From Bin55 sp009840545 (GTDB lineage: Bacteria; Pseudomonadota; Gammaproteobacteria; Pseudomonadales; Azotimanducaceae): 64,000 nt of DNA. The notes beneath the pieces were generated by a model. It saw nothing but the letters and a program-made list of their open reading frames with translations, had not been told where the DNA came from and did not search any database. Shown in pieces: positions 54,158 to 62,080 of this stretch (positions are counted from its first letter, which is position 1; every line of letters starts with the position of its first letter). Made by a program: the position numbers and the translations under genes. Where the stretch lies: positions 310,001-374,000 of the forward strand of contig OZ242357.1 in NCBI GenBank assembly GCA_965208815.1. The letters are read 5' to 3'.

Positions 54158-54842
54158 TCCTCTGGCAAAACTTCGTAATCTTGTAGCAGGCTTCAATCGG
54201 TGGTTTCAATCCCCCAACGATGAAGTCCAAGGAGACGAGTCGGACGACAAAGACTCCTCTTCACTTAGGCTCATCGTGGGTCTGGGAAATCCCGGGTCCA
54301 AGTATGCGAACACTCGTCACAACATCGGAGAACGATGGGTTAGGAGTCTTGCGCAACAGTTTGCGATTACCTTGCGCAATGAATCCCGCTTCAAGGGACA
54401 GGTAGGTCGGGGAAAGATACTGGATCAGGATATTCGCATCTTGGTACCCACCACATTTATGAATCTCTCGGGACAGTCTGTGGGACTCTTCGTTCGCTAC
54501 TTCAAAATTCCCCTGAATCGTGTCTTGGTGGCTTACGACGAAGTCGCATTTCCAGCCGGTACTTGCAAACTCAAGATTGGAGGGGGCCACAATGGTCACA
54601 ATGGAGTCAAGAGTTTGATTGATGCGTTTGGAGGCAACCGTGAATTTGCGAGGCTACGGATTGGTGTAGGCCACCCGGGAAACCCCGATCACATGCATAA
54701 CTACTTGACAGGATGCAGTATGCCTCGTACAGAACGAACGCAAGCCGAATCGGCTAGCGAGATGGGTGATGAATTGCTACGAAGCGTAGTTTCCGGTGAC
54801 TGGCAGCAAGCAATGCTGCAACTACATTCTCGCAGTGAGTGA
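54078..54842 (+). CDS. pth: Peptidyl-tRNA hydrolase
   Basis: The enzyme frees tRNAs from peptidyl-tRNA dropped by ribosomes. The core starts at ~54264 (LRLIVGLGNPGSKYANTRHN) with the catalytic His in NTRHNIGE, Asn in PTTFMNLSGQSV, and the block GGHNGHNGVKSLIDAFGG. Between the rplY stop (54157) and the core there is no in-frame ATG, GTG or TTG. The next upstream ATG is 54078, inside rplY in the +1 frame; it gives 254 residues with a Lys/Arg-rich leader (KRKSSSKRKKTKR). A rare start (CTG 54162 or ATT 54147) is also possible. The function is certain, the start is not. Confidence 0.9.
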   Translation: MRKRKSSSKRKKTKRNLRRNPKKIRNSPLAKLRNLVAGFNRWFQSPNDEVQGDESDDKDSSSLRLIVGLGNPGSKYANTRHNIGERWVRSLAQQFAITLRNESRFKGQVGRGKILDQDIRILVPTTFMNLSGQSVGLFVRYFKIPLNRVLVAYDEVAFPAGTCKLKIGGGHNGHNGVKSLIDAFGGNREFARLRIGVGHPGNPDHMHNYLTGCSMPRTERTQAESASEMGDELLRSVVSGDWQQAMLQLHSRSE

Positions 54843-54910
54843 TCGGCAGTCTATTCGACCGAGCTTCTGTAATTTAGTCCCACTGAGTACGAGATAATTC
54901 ACCCGCAACA

Positions 54911-56002
54911 ATGGGATTTTCCTGTGGCATTGTTGGCTTGCCAAACGTTGGAAAGTCCACTCTATTCAATGCATTAACCAATGCAAGTGTTAGTGCTCTC
55001 AATTTTCCGTTTTGTACAGTAGAACCCAACGTGGGAATTGTCTCGGTCCCGGATAAGCGATTGGATCGCATCGCGGAAATTGCTTCCGTGCCAAAAACAG
55101 TTCCGACCACAATGAGATTCGTGGATATTGCAGGCCTTATTCATGGTGCATCGAAAGGCGAGGGATTGGGGAACAAGTTTCTTGCCCACATTCGGGAAGT
55201 TGATGCCATTGCCCATGTTGTCCGCTGTTACGAAGACGAGAATGTTGCCCATGTCGACGGAGCGGTCGATCCAAGCAGGGACGTGGATGTGGTGAATACG
55301 GAACTGCTTCTTTCAGATCTAGAGCGATCGGAACGCATTCGAGACAAGCTGAGGCGACTGGCAAATTCGGGAGACAAGACCGCACGTACCGAATTGGAAG
55401 CTCTCGACTCGGTTGTCCTTCAAATGAATGAGGGAGTCCCTCTTCGGGCCATGAAGTCAACGACTGAGAGTGAGGAATTGTTGCAATCGTGGGAATTTCT
55501 CACATCCAAGCCAGTCATGTATGTCGCAAATCTTGGCGAAAGAGATCTTGCTGGCAATTCGCACTTCGACGCGTTGTGCGAAGTAGCAACCTCTGAGAAT
55601 GCTCTGTGCGTTGCATTTTGTGGAGAAGTCGAAGCCGAAATGCAGGGACTAGATGAGGAAGAGCAGAGCGAGTTCCTTGAGGACTTGGGTTTAGTCGGGT
55701 CTGGTCTGGCAAGGATTGTGGACGCAGGATACAAACTACTGGGACTTCATCATTTTTTTACTACAAACCAGGATGAGGTTAGAGCGTGGACAATTCCACA
55801 AGGAACAATTGCCGTTCAAGCTGCAGGACGCATTCACACCGACTTCGAGCGCGGATTCATTCGAGCAGAAGTGATTGAATACGAAGACTTTGTGTCTCAT
55901 AAAGGAGAGCAGGGAGCCAAGAGTGCCGGAAAGTGGCGTCTAGAGAGCAGAGACTACGTAGTTCAAGACGGAGATGTCATATATTTCCGATTCAACGTCT
56001 AA
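54911..56002 (+). CDS. ychF: Redox-regulated ATPase YchF (Obg family)
   Basis: The protein (363 aa) is the bacterial OLA1 orthologue, which binds ATP rather than GTP and associates with ribosomes. P-loop CGIVGLPNVGKSTLFNAL (~6-23), switch FVDIAGLIHGASKGEGLGN, and the C-terminal TGS domain with VRAWTIPQGTIAVQAAGRIH and DFERGFIRAEVI are all present. It follows pth by 68 bp, as in most gammaproteobacteria. It is intact. Confidence 0.96.
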   Translation: MGFSCGIVGLPNVGKSTLFNALTNASVSALNFPFCTVEPNVGIVSVPDKRLDRIAEIASVPKTVPTTMRFVDIAGLIHGASKGEGLGNKFLAHIREVDAIAHVVRCYEDENVAHVDGAVDPSRDVDVVNTELLLSDLERSERIRDKLRRLANSGDKTARTELEALDSVVLQMNEGVPLRAMKSTTESEELLQSWEFLTSKPVMYVANLGERDLAGNSHFDALCEVATSENALCVAFCGEVEAEMQGLDEEEQSEFLEDLGLVGSGLARIVDAGYKLLGLHHFFTTNQDEVRAWTIPQGTIAVQAAGRIHTDFERGFIRAEVIEYEDFVSHKGEQGAKSAGKWRLESRDYVVQDGDVIYFRFNV

Positions 56003-56037
56003 AGGATGTTTTGTTAATTCGAAGAACTCCGACAACA

Positions 56038-56463
56038 CTAGTCGGTTATGTCGTACTTTTCTTTCATGTAATCGACGGATTTGGAAATGAGTTCCCGGAG
56101 AACTTCCGTATCTACATCAGCTAATTTATTGATGTACAAACAAGATTTGCCTGTCTTGTGTTTGCCCAACCGAGCCATGAGGTCGTCGTAGTTTCCGAAA
56201 CCTGGCATGATGTAAACCGAGATATTGCGGGCACGAGGCGAAACTCCCACTAGGGACCACTCACCCGAATGTCCGCTCTTGTATTGGTAACTGTATTTCC
56301 CGAATCCAATGATGCTGGTACCCCACATCGTGGCAGGATATCCAGTGATTTCACCCATCATTTCAACAATGGATTGAGTATCCGCTCTCTTTGTCTCGTC
56401 TTCTACTTGGGCTAGAAACTTCTTGACGCTTGCTTCGTTTTGTTTGGTCTTGTTCTCGGGCAT
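56038..56463 (-). CDS. DUF1801-domain protein
   Basis: The protein (141 aa) has the YdhG-like DUF1801 pattern: SVKKFLAQVEDETKRADTQ, MMGEITGYPATMWGTSIIGFGKYSYQY, SPRARNISVYIMPGF and KHKTGKSCLYINKLADVD. These are small soluble proteins, possibly phosphate- or ligand-binding, of unknown role. It is 9 bp downstream of the DoxX gene on the same strand, so both are likely one transcript. Confidence 0.88.
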   Translation of the reverse strand: MPENKTKQNEASVKKFLAQVEDETKRADTQSIVEMMGEITGYPATMWGTSIIGFGKYSYQYKSGHSGEWSLVGVSPRARNISVYIMPGFGNYDDLMARLGKHKTGKSCLYINKLADVDTEVLRELISKSVDYMKEKYDITD

Positions 56464-56472
56464 AACTATTCC

Positions 56473-57063
56473 TCACACAATGTTGCGCCATCGCGCAATC
56501 CAGTAGTCAACACTAACGTACCTCCCTCCACCTGTGAACATCAACGCCAACAGCATGACGAAATAGGTGATTGCGAATTCCATTCCGTTGTTGAGAATCG
56601 TAATCGAACCCGAACTGGTGAGGTAACGATAGTTTCCGTGCTCACGCACGATATCTTTGATGATTTCTTTCTTGGGAGCGGCTTCCATGACTCGTTCGTT
56701 CGCAAAAATACTACTCGAATCAGAAATTGCTAACCAGCCATTTTCTGCGTGAACCAAGAAAGCTGCCACCAGCATAGTAACCATAAGGGGGATCGCAGCG
56801 AGTCTTGTACAGAATCCAACAATGAGCAAAATCCCTCCACCAAATTCTGCGGCCGCCGCGAGAGTAGTCATGACTTCGGGAAAGGGTAGTCCCATATTGG
56901 AAAACCAAGAGACCGTCGAATCGAATCCAACGATTTTTCTCCAACCTGCTTCGATCATGACGGGCGCAAGAAAAATTCGAAGCGCCAGTGGGCCCAATCC
57001 GTCAATAGGTCTCAATACGTCGAGAAACCATCGATAACCTTTAGTAACCACTTCCACAACCAT
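56473..57063 (-). CDS. DoxX-family membrane protein
   Basis: The protein (196 aa) has about four membrane helices and the DoxX marks: GPLALRIFLAPVMIEAGWRKI near the start, TLAAAAEFGGGILLIVGFCTRLAAIPL in the middle, and a C-terminal ITYFVMLLALMFTGGGRYVSVD. The family includes terminal-oxidase-linked subunits and small redox-stress membrane proteins; no specific partner is seen. A 65-residue insert between helices 3 and 4 (NGWLAISDSSSIFANERVME) is typical of one marine subgroup, by memory only. Confidence 0.87.
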   Translation of the reverse strand: MVVEVVTKGYRWFLDVLRPIDGLGPLALRIFLAPVMIEAGWRKIVGFDSTVSWFSNMGLPFPEVMTTLAAAAEFGGGILLIVGFCTRLAAIPLMVTMLVAAFLVHAENGWLAISDSSSIFANERVMEAAPKKEIIKDIVREHGNYRYLTSSGSITILNNGMEFAITYFVMLLALMFTGGGRYVSVDYWIARWRNIV

Positions 57064-57247
57064 TGGACTCAGCTCGCGTTTTCAACTACAAAAAATAGGG
57101 TGAAGTGCATTTTATTGGTTGGTAGATTGAGTCACATCCAGGATATGACTCAATACTTGTAATCAGGTCATTGGGCTACTAGAACTGGAGCGAAAAGCCC
57201 TGGTAGGTTGGACGCAGCAAGAAAGGGGCAGGTGGAGGAAAGGACAC

Positions 57248-57969
57248 TCAATCGACAATTGGGGCCGGATTTAGAGCTGAAGCGTGCAGGCTTGAGTAGA
57301 GGGTGTCAAAGATGTATGCGCCCAAACGGAGTCCTTGCTCGATCCAAACCCGACGTTTGCCTTTGACCCAAGAGTCTTCCAGCAATTCAAAAAAGTCTTG
57401 TGCGTGTCGTATATCAATGTCAGCGTGAATCCTGTAATGCACAAGATCCTGTTCTCTCAACCAATCTCGCTGCACCACTTCCTCTGCAATACGGGTCGAA
57501 ATTGACACAAAGCAGTACTCGATAATGCCCATGCAAGCAATGCCTACTTCCAGTTCGTCCAAGAGGCATGTGCCGATCAGGGAACTGTTGAAAGCGCGAA
57601 CCTCAGGCCACTGCCGTCTTTGGTCTTCAAGTTCTTGAACATCACTTCCAATTGTCCGCAAGAATGACTCAAACGTGTTTTGGTGAAAGGCGGACTCTTC
57701 AAACTGTCCGTGTTCTTCCACCACATTTCGCAGGATTCGAGTCTGCGGCTGGGGTTGGGTATTCGTCCCACTAGAGCCATCATCGGACGTGAAAAGAAGG
57801 CGACACAAAAAAAGAACTGTTCCTGTGATCGCCTAAATCCGTCGAGCGACATCGAGCCGTCGTGCAGCGACCTGAAGTAGATGTTTGTATCGATGCCACA
57901 CTCTTTCTTCACTCGTTCAGCGACAGCTGTTACAGATGGAGCGGTGGAGCTATTCACGTGACTGACCAT
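57248..57969 (-). pseudogene. Haem-oxygenase-like iron-containing redox enzyme, single-base frameshift
   Basis: Two frames together give one ~240-residue protein. The first (ATG 57969) gives NIYFRSLHDGSMSLDGFRRS, QEQFFFCVAFFSRPMMALVG, RIPNP. The second continues QTRILRNVVEEHGQFEES and ends at 57248. They meet at a C run (minus strand; plus positions 57751-57754): adding one C restores one frame, RIPNPQPQTRILRN. Likely metal ligands remain (VVEEHGQFEE; HYRIHADIDIRHAQDFF), as in the haem-oxygenase-like diiron family (iron-containing redox enzymes). It could be a true pseudogene, slippage-rescued, or an assembly error. It lies 14 bp after the GNAT gene. Confidence 0.8.
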
Positions 57970-57983
57970 AGTGATTGCATTGA

Positions 57984-58949
57984 CTAGATTTCAGATGAGC
58001 TGATGGGAATCTCATAGCCTTTCGTTTTCTCTGTGGCATAGACGGTTGAGGAAAAGACATCGTACTGCGTCTTGTCGAAAGCATCTGTGAGTATGCTGCA
58101 CTCTGTCGCCGGGACGGCAAGGAGCATGTGCGTAAGTCCATGAGTGTGCGCCGTCCTCGCAGCTTCGACGACTATCGGCACTAACTCTTCAATTGACTCG
58201 TACTGAACATTGGACATGTGGGCGTAGAGGAGTTCGTCCGAGTCGGAATCGTACAGTCTCTTTGCACAGCGTGTGTCTTCCAGGAATCCTATACATCCGG
58301 TTCTGGGAACGGTGAAACAGACCGGACTTAAACGAGAACGAAATGTTATATTCTCGATCGACCAGCGAGGTGCTGGACTCCGTGTTCGGATGGCTTTCAT
58401 GATCTCAGCGAAAGAGCTTGGATCTTCACTCATATGGACCATTGCCGAGTCAACCGAATGCTGCTTGAAGCTCTGTGTAGAGAAAGCCAGAAGCTTGACG
58501 CTCTGTATAGCTCGAAACTCCGGGATTCCTAGTCTGCCAGTGTACATGTGTGGTGTAACACCAGTGCCATCCATCACGACAGAATATCCCTTCGTGCATC
58601 TGTTGCCCACCCAGGTTCGAGTAGCGACAAACAGTCTTTTTAGTACGTGCCGACCTCTCTCCGAAGGTTCGATTTTCACATCTCCAATGTAGAGCCATTT
58701 CTCAGTCTTATTCTCTGTAAGGTGGAGCTTACGGATAGCAGCACTCAGAACTCCGAGAATTTTTCCTTCGTTCTCTACAACAACTATGACAGAATCACCC
58801 ATTGCGGCGAAGAATCGTTCATAGTCAAGGGAGTGCTCAATTCGAAACCTTCGTGTGTCCGTCAACGGGTAGTCGAACTGCCGTTCAAACTCTTGAAGCA
58901 GCCTGCAATAGACCTCCGGTGGTTTACTCCAGGCGTGTGTTGACGTCAC
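57984..58949 (-). CDS. GNAT-family acyltransferase with C-terminal extension
   Basis: The protein (321 aa) has an N-terminal GNAT fold: VIVVVENEGKILGVLSAAIR, KWLYIGDVKIEPSERGRHVL (with the acetyl-CoA pyrophosphate loop-like RGRHVLKRL), and VVMDGTGVTPHMYTGRLGIP. A ~150-residue C-terminal part (~170-321) may be a second, degenerate GNAT unit (YESIEELVPIVVEAARTAHTHGL). Start GTG 58949 overlaps the stop of the DUF3419 gene by four bases (GTGA), so the genes are coupled. The substrate is unknown; the context suggests acylation of an amino-acid-like product. Confidence 0.8.
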   Translation of the reverse strand: MTSTHAWSKPPEVYCRLLQEFERQFDYPLTDTRRFRIEHSLDYERFFAAMGDSVIVVVENEGKILGVLSAAIRKLHLTENKTEKWLYIGDVKIEPSERGRHVLKRLFVATRTWVGNRCTKGYSVVMDGTGVTPHMYTGRLGIPEFRAIQSVKLLAFSTQSFKQHSVDSAMVHMSEDPSSFAEIMKAIRTRSPAPRWSIENITFRSRLSPVCFTVPRTGCIGFLEDTRCAKRLYDSDSDELLYAHMSNVQYESIEELVPIVVEAARTAHTHGLTHMLLAVPATECSILTDAFDKTQYDVFSSTVYATEKTKGYEIPISSSEI

Positions 58950-59877
58950 AATCTACGAGCTAGGTGAAGATCGCGATAGAAGAAGCTTCGATCTCTAGCC
59001 AGCATTTTGTTCGCGTCTTGAGTCAGCCACTCAAATTGATCGTTCAAACTTGGAATGTTCAACTTTGAATTGAGTTGCCGGATTAGTGTGTAGCCACCCG
59101 AAGCAAGGTGGGTCCAAGTACTAGCCAAGAGACTTCGTGCCTGTTCATTCGATAGCCAATCCAGAACGTTGGACAGATGAATGAAGTCAAAGGTCTGCTC
59201 ACTCTGGGTTAAGAAGTCCTCTATTGAACACTCGTGGAACTCGATCTCAGCGGCTGGTTCTTGAAGAGACATGCCCAGCCACGGAACTGAAGAGCGAGGT
59301 GGGGACCGATTCAACAATATTTGCCACAAAAAGTGATTCGACTGTGTGGGCAACCGAGTAATTGCCCATAGGATTCGTTGATAGAAGTGCTCTGAAAAGT
59401 CTTGCAGACGATTGCGTGTTGCTTCCTCTCCAAAAAGTTCGACTAAGTTAGAGAGATCCATCACATCGTGAAGTGTGTCTCGAAGGCAATTGACAAATTC
59501 GTCAACGGAATCTAACAAATGTTTGCGTTTTGCTACGTCGTTCTGCCGTAGTAGATTGACTATGGTGTCGTGATGGTCTATTGCGAGTCGACGAGAGAGT
59601 TCACCAAATACCATCTCGTATCGACCAATGAAATCCAAACCGCGACTAGCCACAAAGCGGCTCGGTCCGATGTCTTGAAGATCAATATTGTTCTCACTAG
59701 CCAATCGAGCAAGTTTCGTCCAACGCTCTTCAGCATTGATTGGCTCGTGGCCGAGCAAGCTAGCTCTTTCGCCGGCTGGTACATCTCGTTGGATCAACAA
59801 TTTGAGACGCGCAACCACTACTTGGGCTCGGTTGGGGTCTACGATGACCATTTTGTCGATATGTTTTAGAGTATTGA

Positions 59878-59886
59878 GTGCACATA
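59878..59886. repeat. Left 9-bp target-site duplication
   Basis: gtgcacata, directly abutting the left inverted repeat; the identical sequence follows the right inverted repeat at 61588-61596. Deleting one copy with the element restores the interrupted reading frame, which confirms the 9-bp length independently. Confidence 0.9.
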
Positions 59887-61587
59887 CCTTGATATCCGGT
59901 TAAGCGAAATTGCCAAAGAAAATCCGGCGCGCTCATAACAGGTCGTTTCGCTAAAATAGCGATTCCTAAACAACTCACCTGTCAGGTGCGCACCGGAGGC
60001 GTATGAGCATGATAACAAATCCCCGTCGCGTCGAGGTCGATTTCAGCAATCACCATCTCACGGGATCGGGCGGGCTGTGCTTTCTTTCGCGCATGGCGCG
60101 TCGACTGGATCTGTTTCGCGAGCTCTCGGGTCTGCGCTCTCTGAAGCGACGGCGACGGGGGGTTCCGGACGCCGAGAGGACGTGGTCGCTGATCGCCTCG
60201 CTGGCCCTGGGGAACGGGGCGCTGTCGGATCTGGAGGTGCTGGGATGGGACCGGACGGCGTGCGAGCTGCTGGGTCTCACGGAGCGTCCGAGCCCTCGCC
60301 GGGTGGGGGAGCATCTGGCCCGCTTCGAGGATACGGACGTCGCCGCGCTGCGGGCGGTGGGCCGCAAGATGGCGCAGGAGGTGGTTCCGGGGATGGCGCG
60401 GCACTTTCTCGACGAGCTGGGCTACGTGCCGCTGTTTCTGGACTCCACGCAGATCGAGGTGCGGGGCGGACGCTTCGAGGGGGCGGCCAGGGACTACCAG
60501 GGGGAGACCGGCTACCAGCTGGCGGCCGCCTTCGTCGGGCACGTCCAGGTGAGCGGTCGTCTTCGGCCGGGCAACACCCATCCCGCCCACGGCTGGCTCG
60601 AGCAGGTGGAGCGCGACGTCGAGCCGCTGCTGGCGGGCGTTCCGGTGTGGGGGCGCATGGACAACGCCTACTACCGCAGGGACGTGGTGGAGCACTTCGA
60701 GGACCGGGGCTGGGACTACTCGGTCAGCGTGACCTCGGAGGTCGCCAAGCGACCGATCCTGGACGCGGCGGCACAGGTGCTGGAGGACGCGGACTGGGAG
60801 GAGATCAACGAGCACGAGAGGGCGGCGCTGATCACGCATCGCCCGACGCGGTGGCGCAACATGCAGACCTACGTGGTGGTGCGCCAGGAAGTGGTCGGCG
60901 GGGAGCGGCTGCTGTTTCCGCGGCACACCGTGATCCTGGTGTCGCGCGACGATCTCGACCTGAAGGAGCTGGTGCTCCGCCATCGCGGCAAGCAGGGGCA
61001 GGAGAACGCGTTCAAGGGCCCGCTGCGGGAGATGAACCTGCACCATCCCCGCTGCATGGGGTTCCGGGCGAACCAGGCGTACTACGAGTGCGCCCTGATC
61101 GCCCAGCTGCTGGTGCGGGCCGTCCAGCACCGCATGCTGCCCAAGGAGGCGCGGAGCCGCAGCCTCGGCTACGTCATCCGGCACCTGATGCGCACGGTGG
61201 CCGTGCTGGTGCGCACCGGCCGTCGTCTGTATCTGAACTTCGCGCGCTCGAACTGGGAGCTGGCCTGGCTGCTTCATGCCGCGGACAGCTTCGGGGAGAC
61301 CGTCGCAAGCTGAGCGCCGCGTCGGGCGACATCGAGACTGACGCAGCGGCGACATGTTCCACGTACCGGCGAAGAGTTCCGCTCTTCCGCGAATCGGTTC
61401 GTCCCAAAACTCGCAAAACCGGCGCGCCCACGCGTAGTCGCGCCGAAATATGCGGTTCCCCGTCGACTCTCGCGCACACTCGGCGTTCGTGGCGGCATCC
61501 TCGTCCCATTCAAGAGCAAAAACTATCTGGCGTTGGAAGGGAATGATCTAGAATCCGACCTCTGCAGACCTTAACCGGATATCAAGG
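59887..61587 (+). mobile_element. IS1380-family insertion sequence, 1701 bp
   Basis: The element is bounded by a perfect 17-bp inverted repeat: ccttgatatccggttaa at 59887-59903 and its complement at 61571-61587. It is flanked by identical 9-bp direct repeats (gtgcacata). It carries one transposase gene. Its coding part is strongly GC-rich while its ends and the host DNA are not, pointing to recent arrival from a GC-rich donor. A small hairpin (tcgct/agcga, 59948-59962) lies between the left end and the gene. Confidence 0.9.
60003..61313 (+). CDS. IS1380-family transposase
   Basis: The protein (436 aa) is intact. The likely DDE residues are Asp in YVPLFLDSTQIEVRGGR, Asp in WGRMDNAYYRRD and Glu in GQENAFKGPLREM, in IS1380-like context. 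An N-terminal region (~1-120) has the family start VEVDFSNHHLTGSGGLCFLS and a C-terminal RTGRRLYLNFARSN. GGAGG a few bases before ATG 60003 is a good ribosome binding site. Codon use is heavily GC-ending, unlike the rest of the window. The long ORFs in the other frames here are by-products of the GC bias. Confidence 0.9.
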   Translation: MSMITNPRRVEVDFSNHHLTGSGGLCFLSRMARRLDLFRELSGLRSLKRRRRGVPDAERTWSLIASLALGNGALSDLEVLGWDRTACELLGLTERPSPRRVGEHLARFEDTDVAALRAVGRKMAQEVVPGMARHFLDELGYVPLFLDSTQIEVRGGRFEGAARDYQGETGYQLAAAFVGHVQVSGRLRPGNTHPAHGWLEQVERDVEPLLAGVPVWGRMDNAYYRRDVVEHFEDRGWDYSVSVTSEVAKRPILDAAAQVLEDADWEEINEHERAALITHRPTRWRNMQTYVVVRQEVVGGERLLFPRHTVILVSRDDLDLKELVLRHRGKQGQENAFKGPLREMNLHHPRCMGFRANQAYYECALIAQLLVRAVQHRMLPKEARSRSLGYVIRHLMRTVAVLVRTGRRLYLNFARSNWELAWLLHAADSFGETVAS

Positions 61588-61596
61588 GTGCACATA
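61588..61596. repeat. Right 9-bp target-site duplication
   Basis: gtgcacata, directly abutting the right inverted repeat and identical to 59878-59886. IS1380-family elements are usually described with 4-5 bp duplications, so 9 bp is unusual and worth checking. Confidence 0.9.
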
Positions 61597-61758
61597 CTGT
61601 GCAGCCTCCCGAAGCAATGATCAGGGCTCGACAGTTGGGTCGCGTTCTTTGCAGGACTTCCAAATCCAGCAGCGGATCTTCGCGCACCTGAGCAAAACGA
61701 ACAGGTAGTTGGAGTGCAGTGTCCAACCAATTCCGGCTTGGCTCGATGCTTTGGTTGG

Positions 61759-62013
61759 TCATCGTGTGCGTGTTCCGTCGACTCTAAGTAGCCCCATAGA
61801 CTCGGTATGACCCCGTGTTTTCCGGCGAATTTCATCCGCGAATAGGGTCTTGGTGCTCGATACGCTGCGAAAGCTCCGTGTATCAGATCCAACCTTCAAT
61901 TCAAACTCAACACCCGATGTTTGGCAACGTGAAATCGCCATGCTCAATCCCCGTTCAGTCTTGAAATCTAGTGATTTGAGAGAGCGATCAAAATCTGGAT
62001 TTCCCCCGTTCAA
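61759..62013 (-). CDS. Possible small protein coupled to the DUF3419 gene
   Basis: An 84-residue frame (MNGGNPDFDRSLKSLDF..) ends in an ATGA overlap with the DUF3419 start at 61762. The junction is the only support; the sequence (rich in Ser, Arg, Lys, Thr) matches nothing I know and may be a chance ORF in the ~320-bp gap before the RND gene, which otherwise holds nothing recognisable and should contain the cassette promoter. Confidence 0.25.
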   Translation of the reverse strand: MNGGNPDFDRSLKSLDFKTERGLSMAISRCQTSGVEFELKVGSDTRSFRSVSSTKTLFADEIRRKTRGHTESMGLLRVDGTRTR

Positions 62014-62080
62014 ACAATTTGGGCTTGTTCCAATTTTCTCTTGATTGATTCAGCAAGATCGGGAGGAAAACTGGCTAACT

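Larger units (their letters stand above)
58946..61762 (-). pseudogene. DUF3419 (BtaA-like 3-amino-3-carboxypropyltransferase) gene split by an IS element
   Basis: The 5' part (61762-61588) encodes MTNQSIEPSRNWLDTALQLP, VRFAQVREDPLLDLEVL and LIIASGGCTVCA; the 3' part (59886-58946) resumes LNTLKHIDKMVIVDPNRAQV and runs to the stop. Removing the element and one 9-bp repeat joins them in frame as SGGCTVCALNTLKHIDKMVI, giving ~368 residues, the size of the family. The SGGCT motif and VDPNRAQ are the SAM-binding region of BtaA-like enzymes, which transfer the aminocarboxypropyl group of SAM. WSN/DFIHLSNVLDWL follows further on. As it stands the gene cannot make the whole protein. Confidence 0.85.

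Noticed and set aside
59982..61546. Long open frames of 450-490 codons in other frames of the IS element
   Set aside because: They are low-complexity (Gly/Ala/Arg- or His/Pro/Arg-rich) and lie over the transposase gene; they result from its GC-rich codons.
59900..61574. TTAA as the 4-bp target duplication of the IS element
   Set aside because: This would leave the element with no inverted ends and place it inside a perfect palindrome; the 17-bp repeats plus 9-bp duplication explain all of the sequence and restore the host frame.
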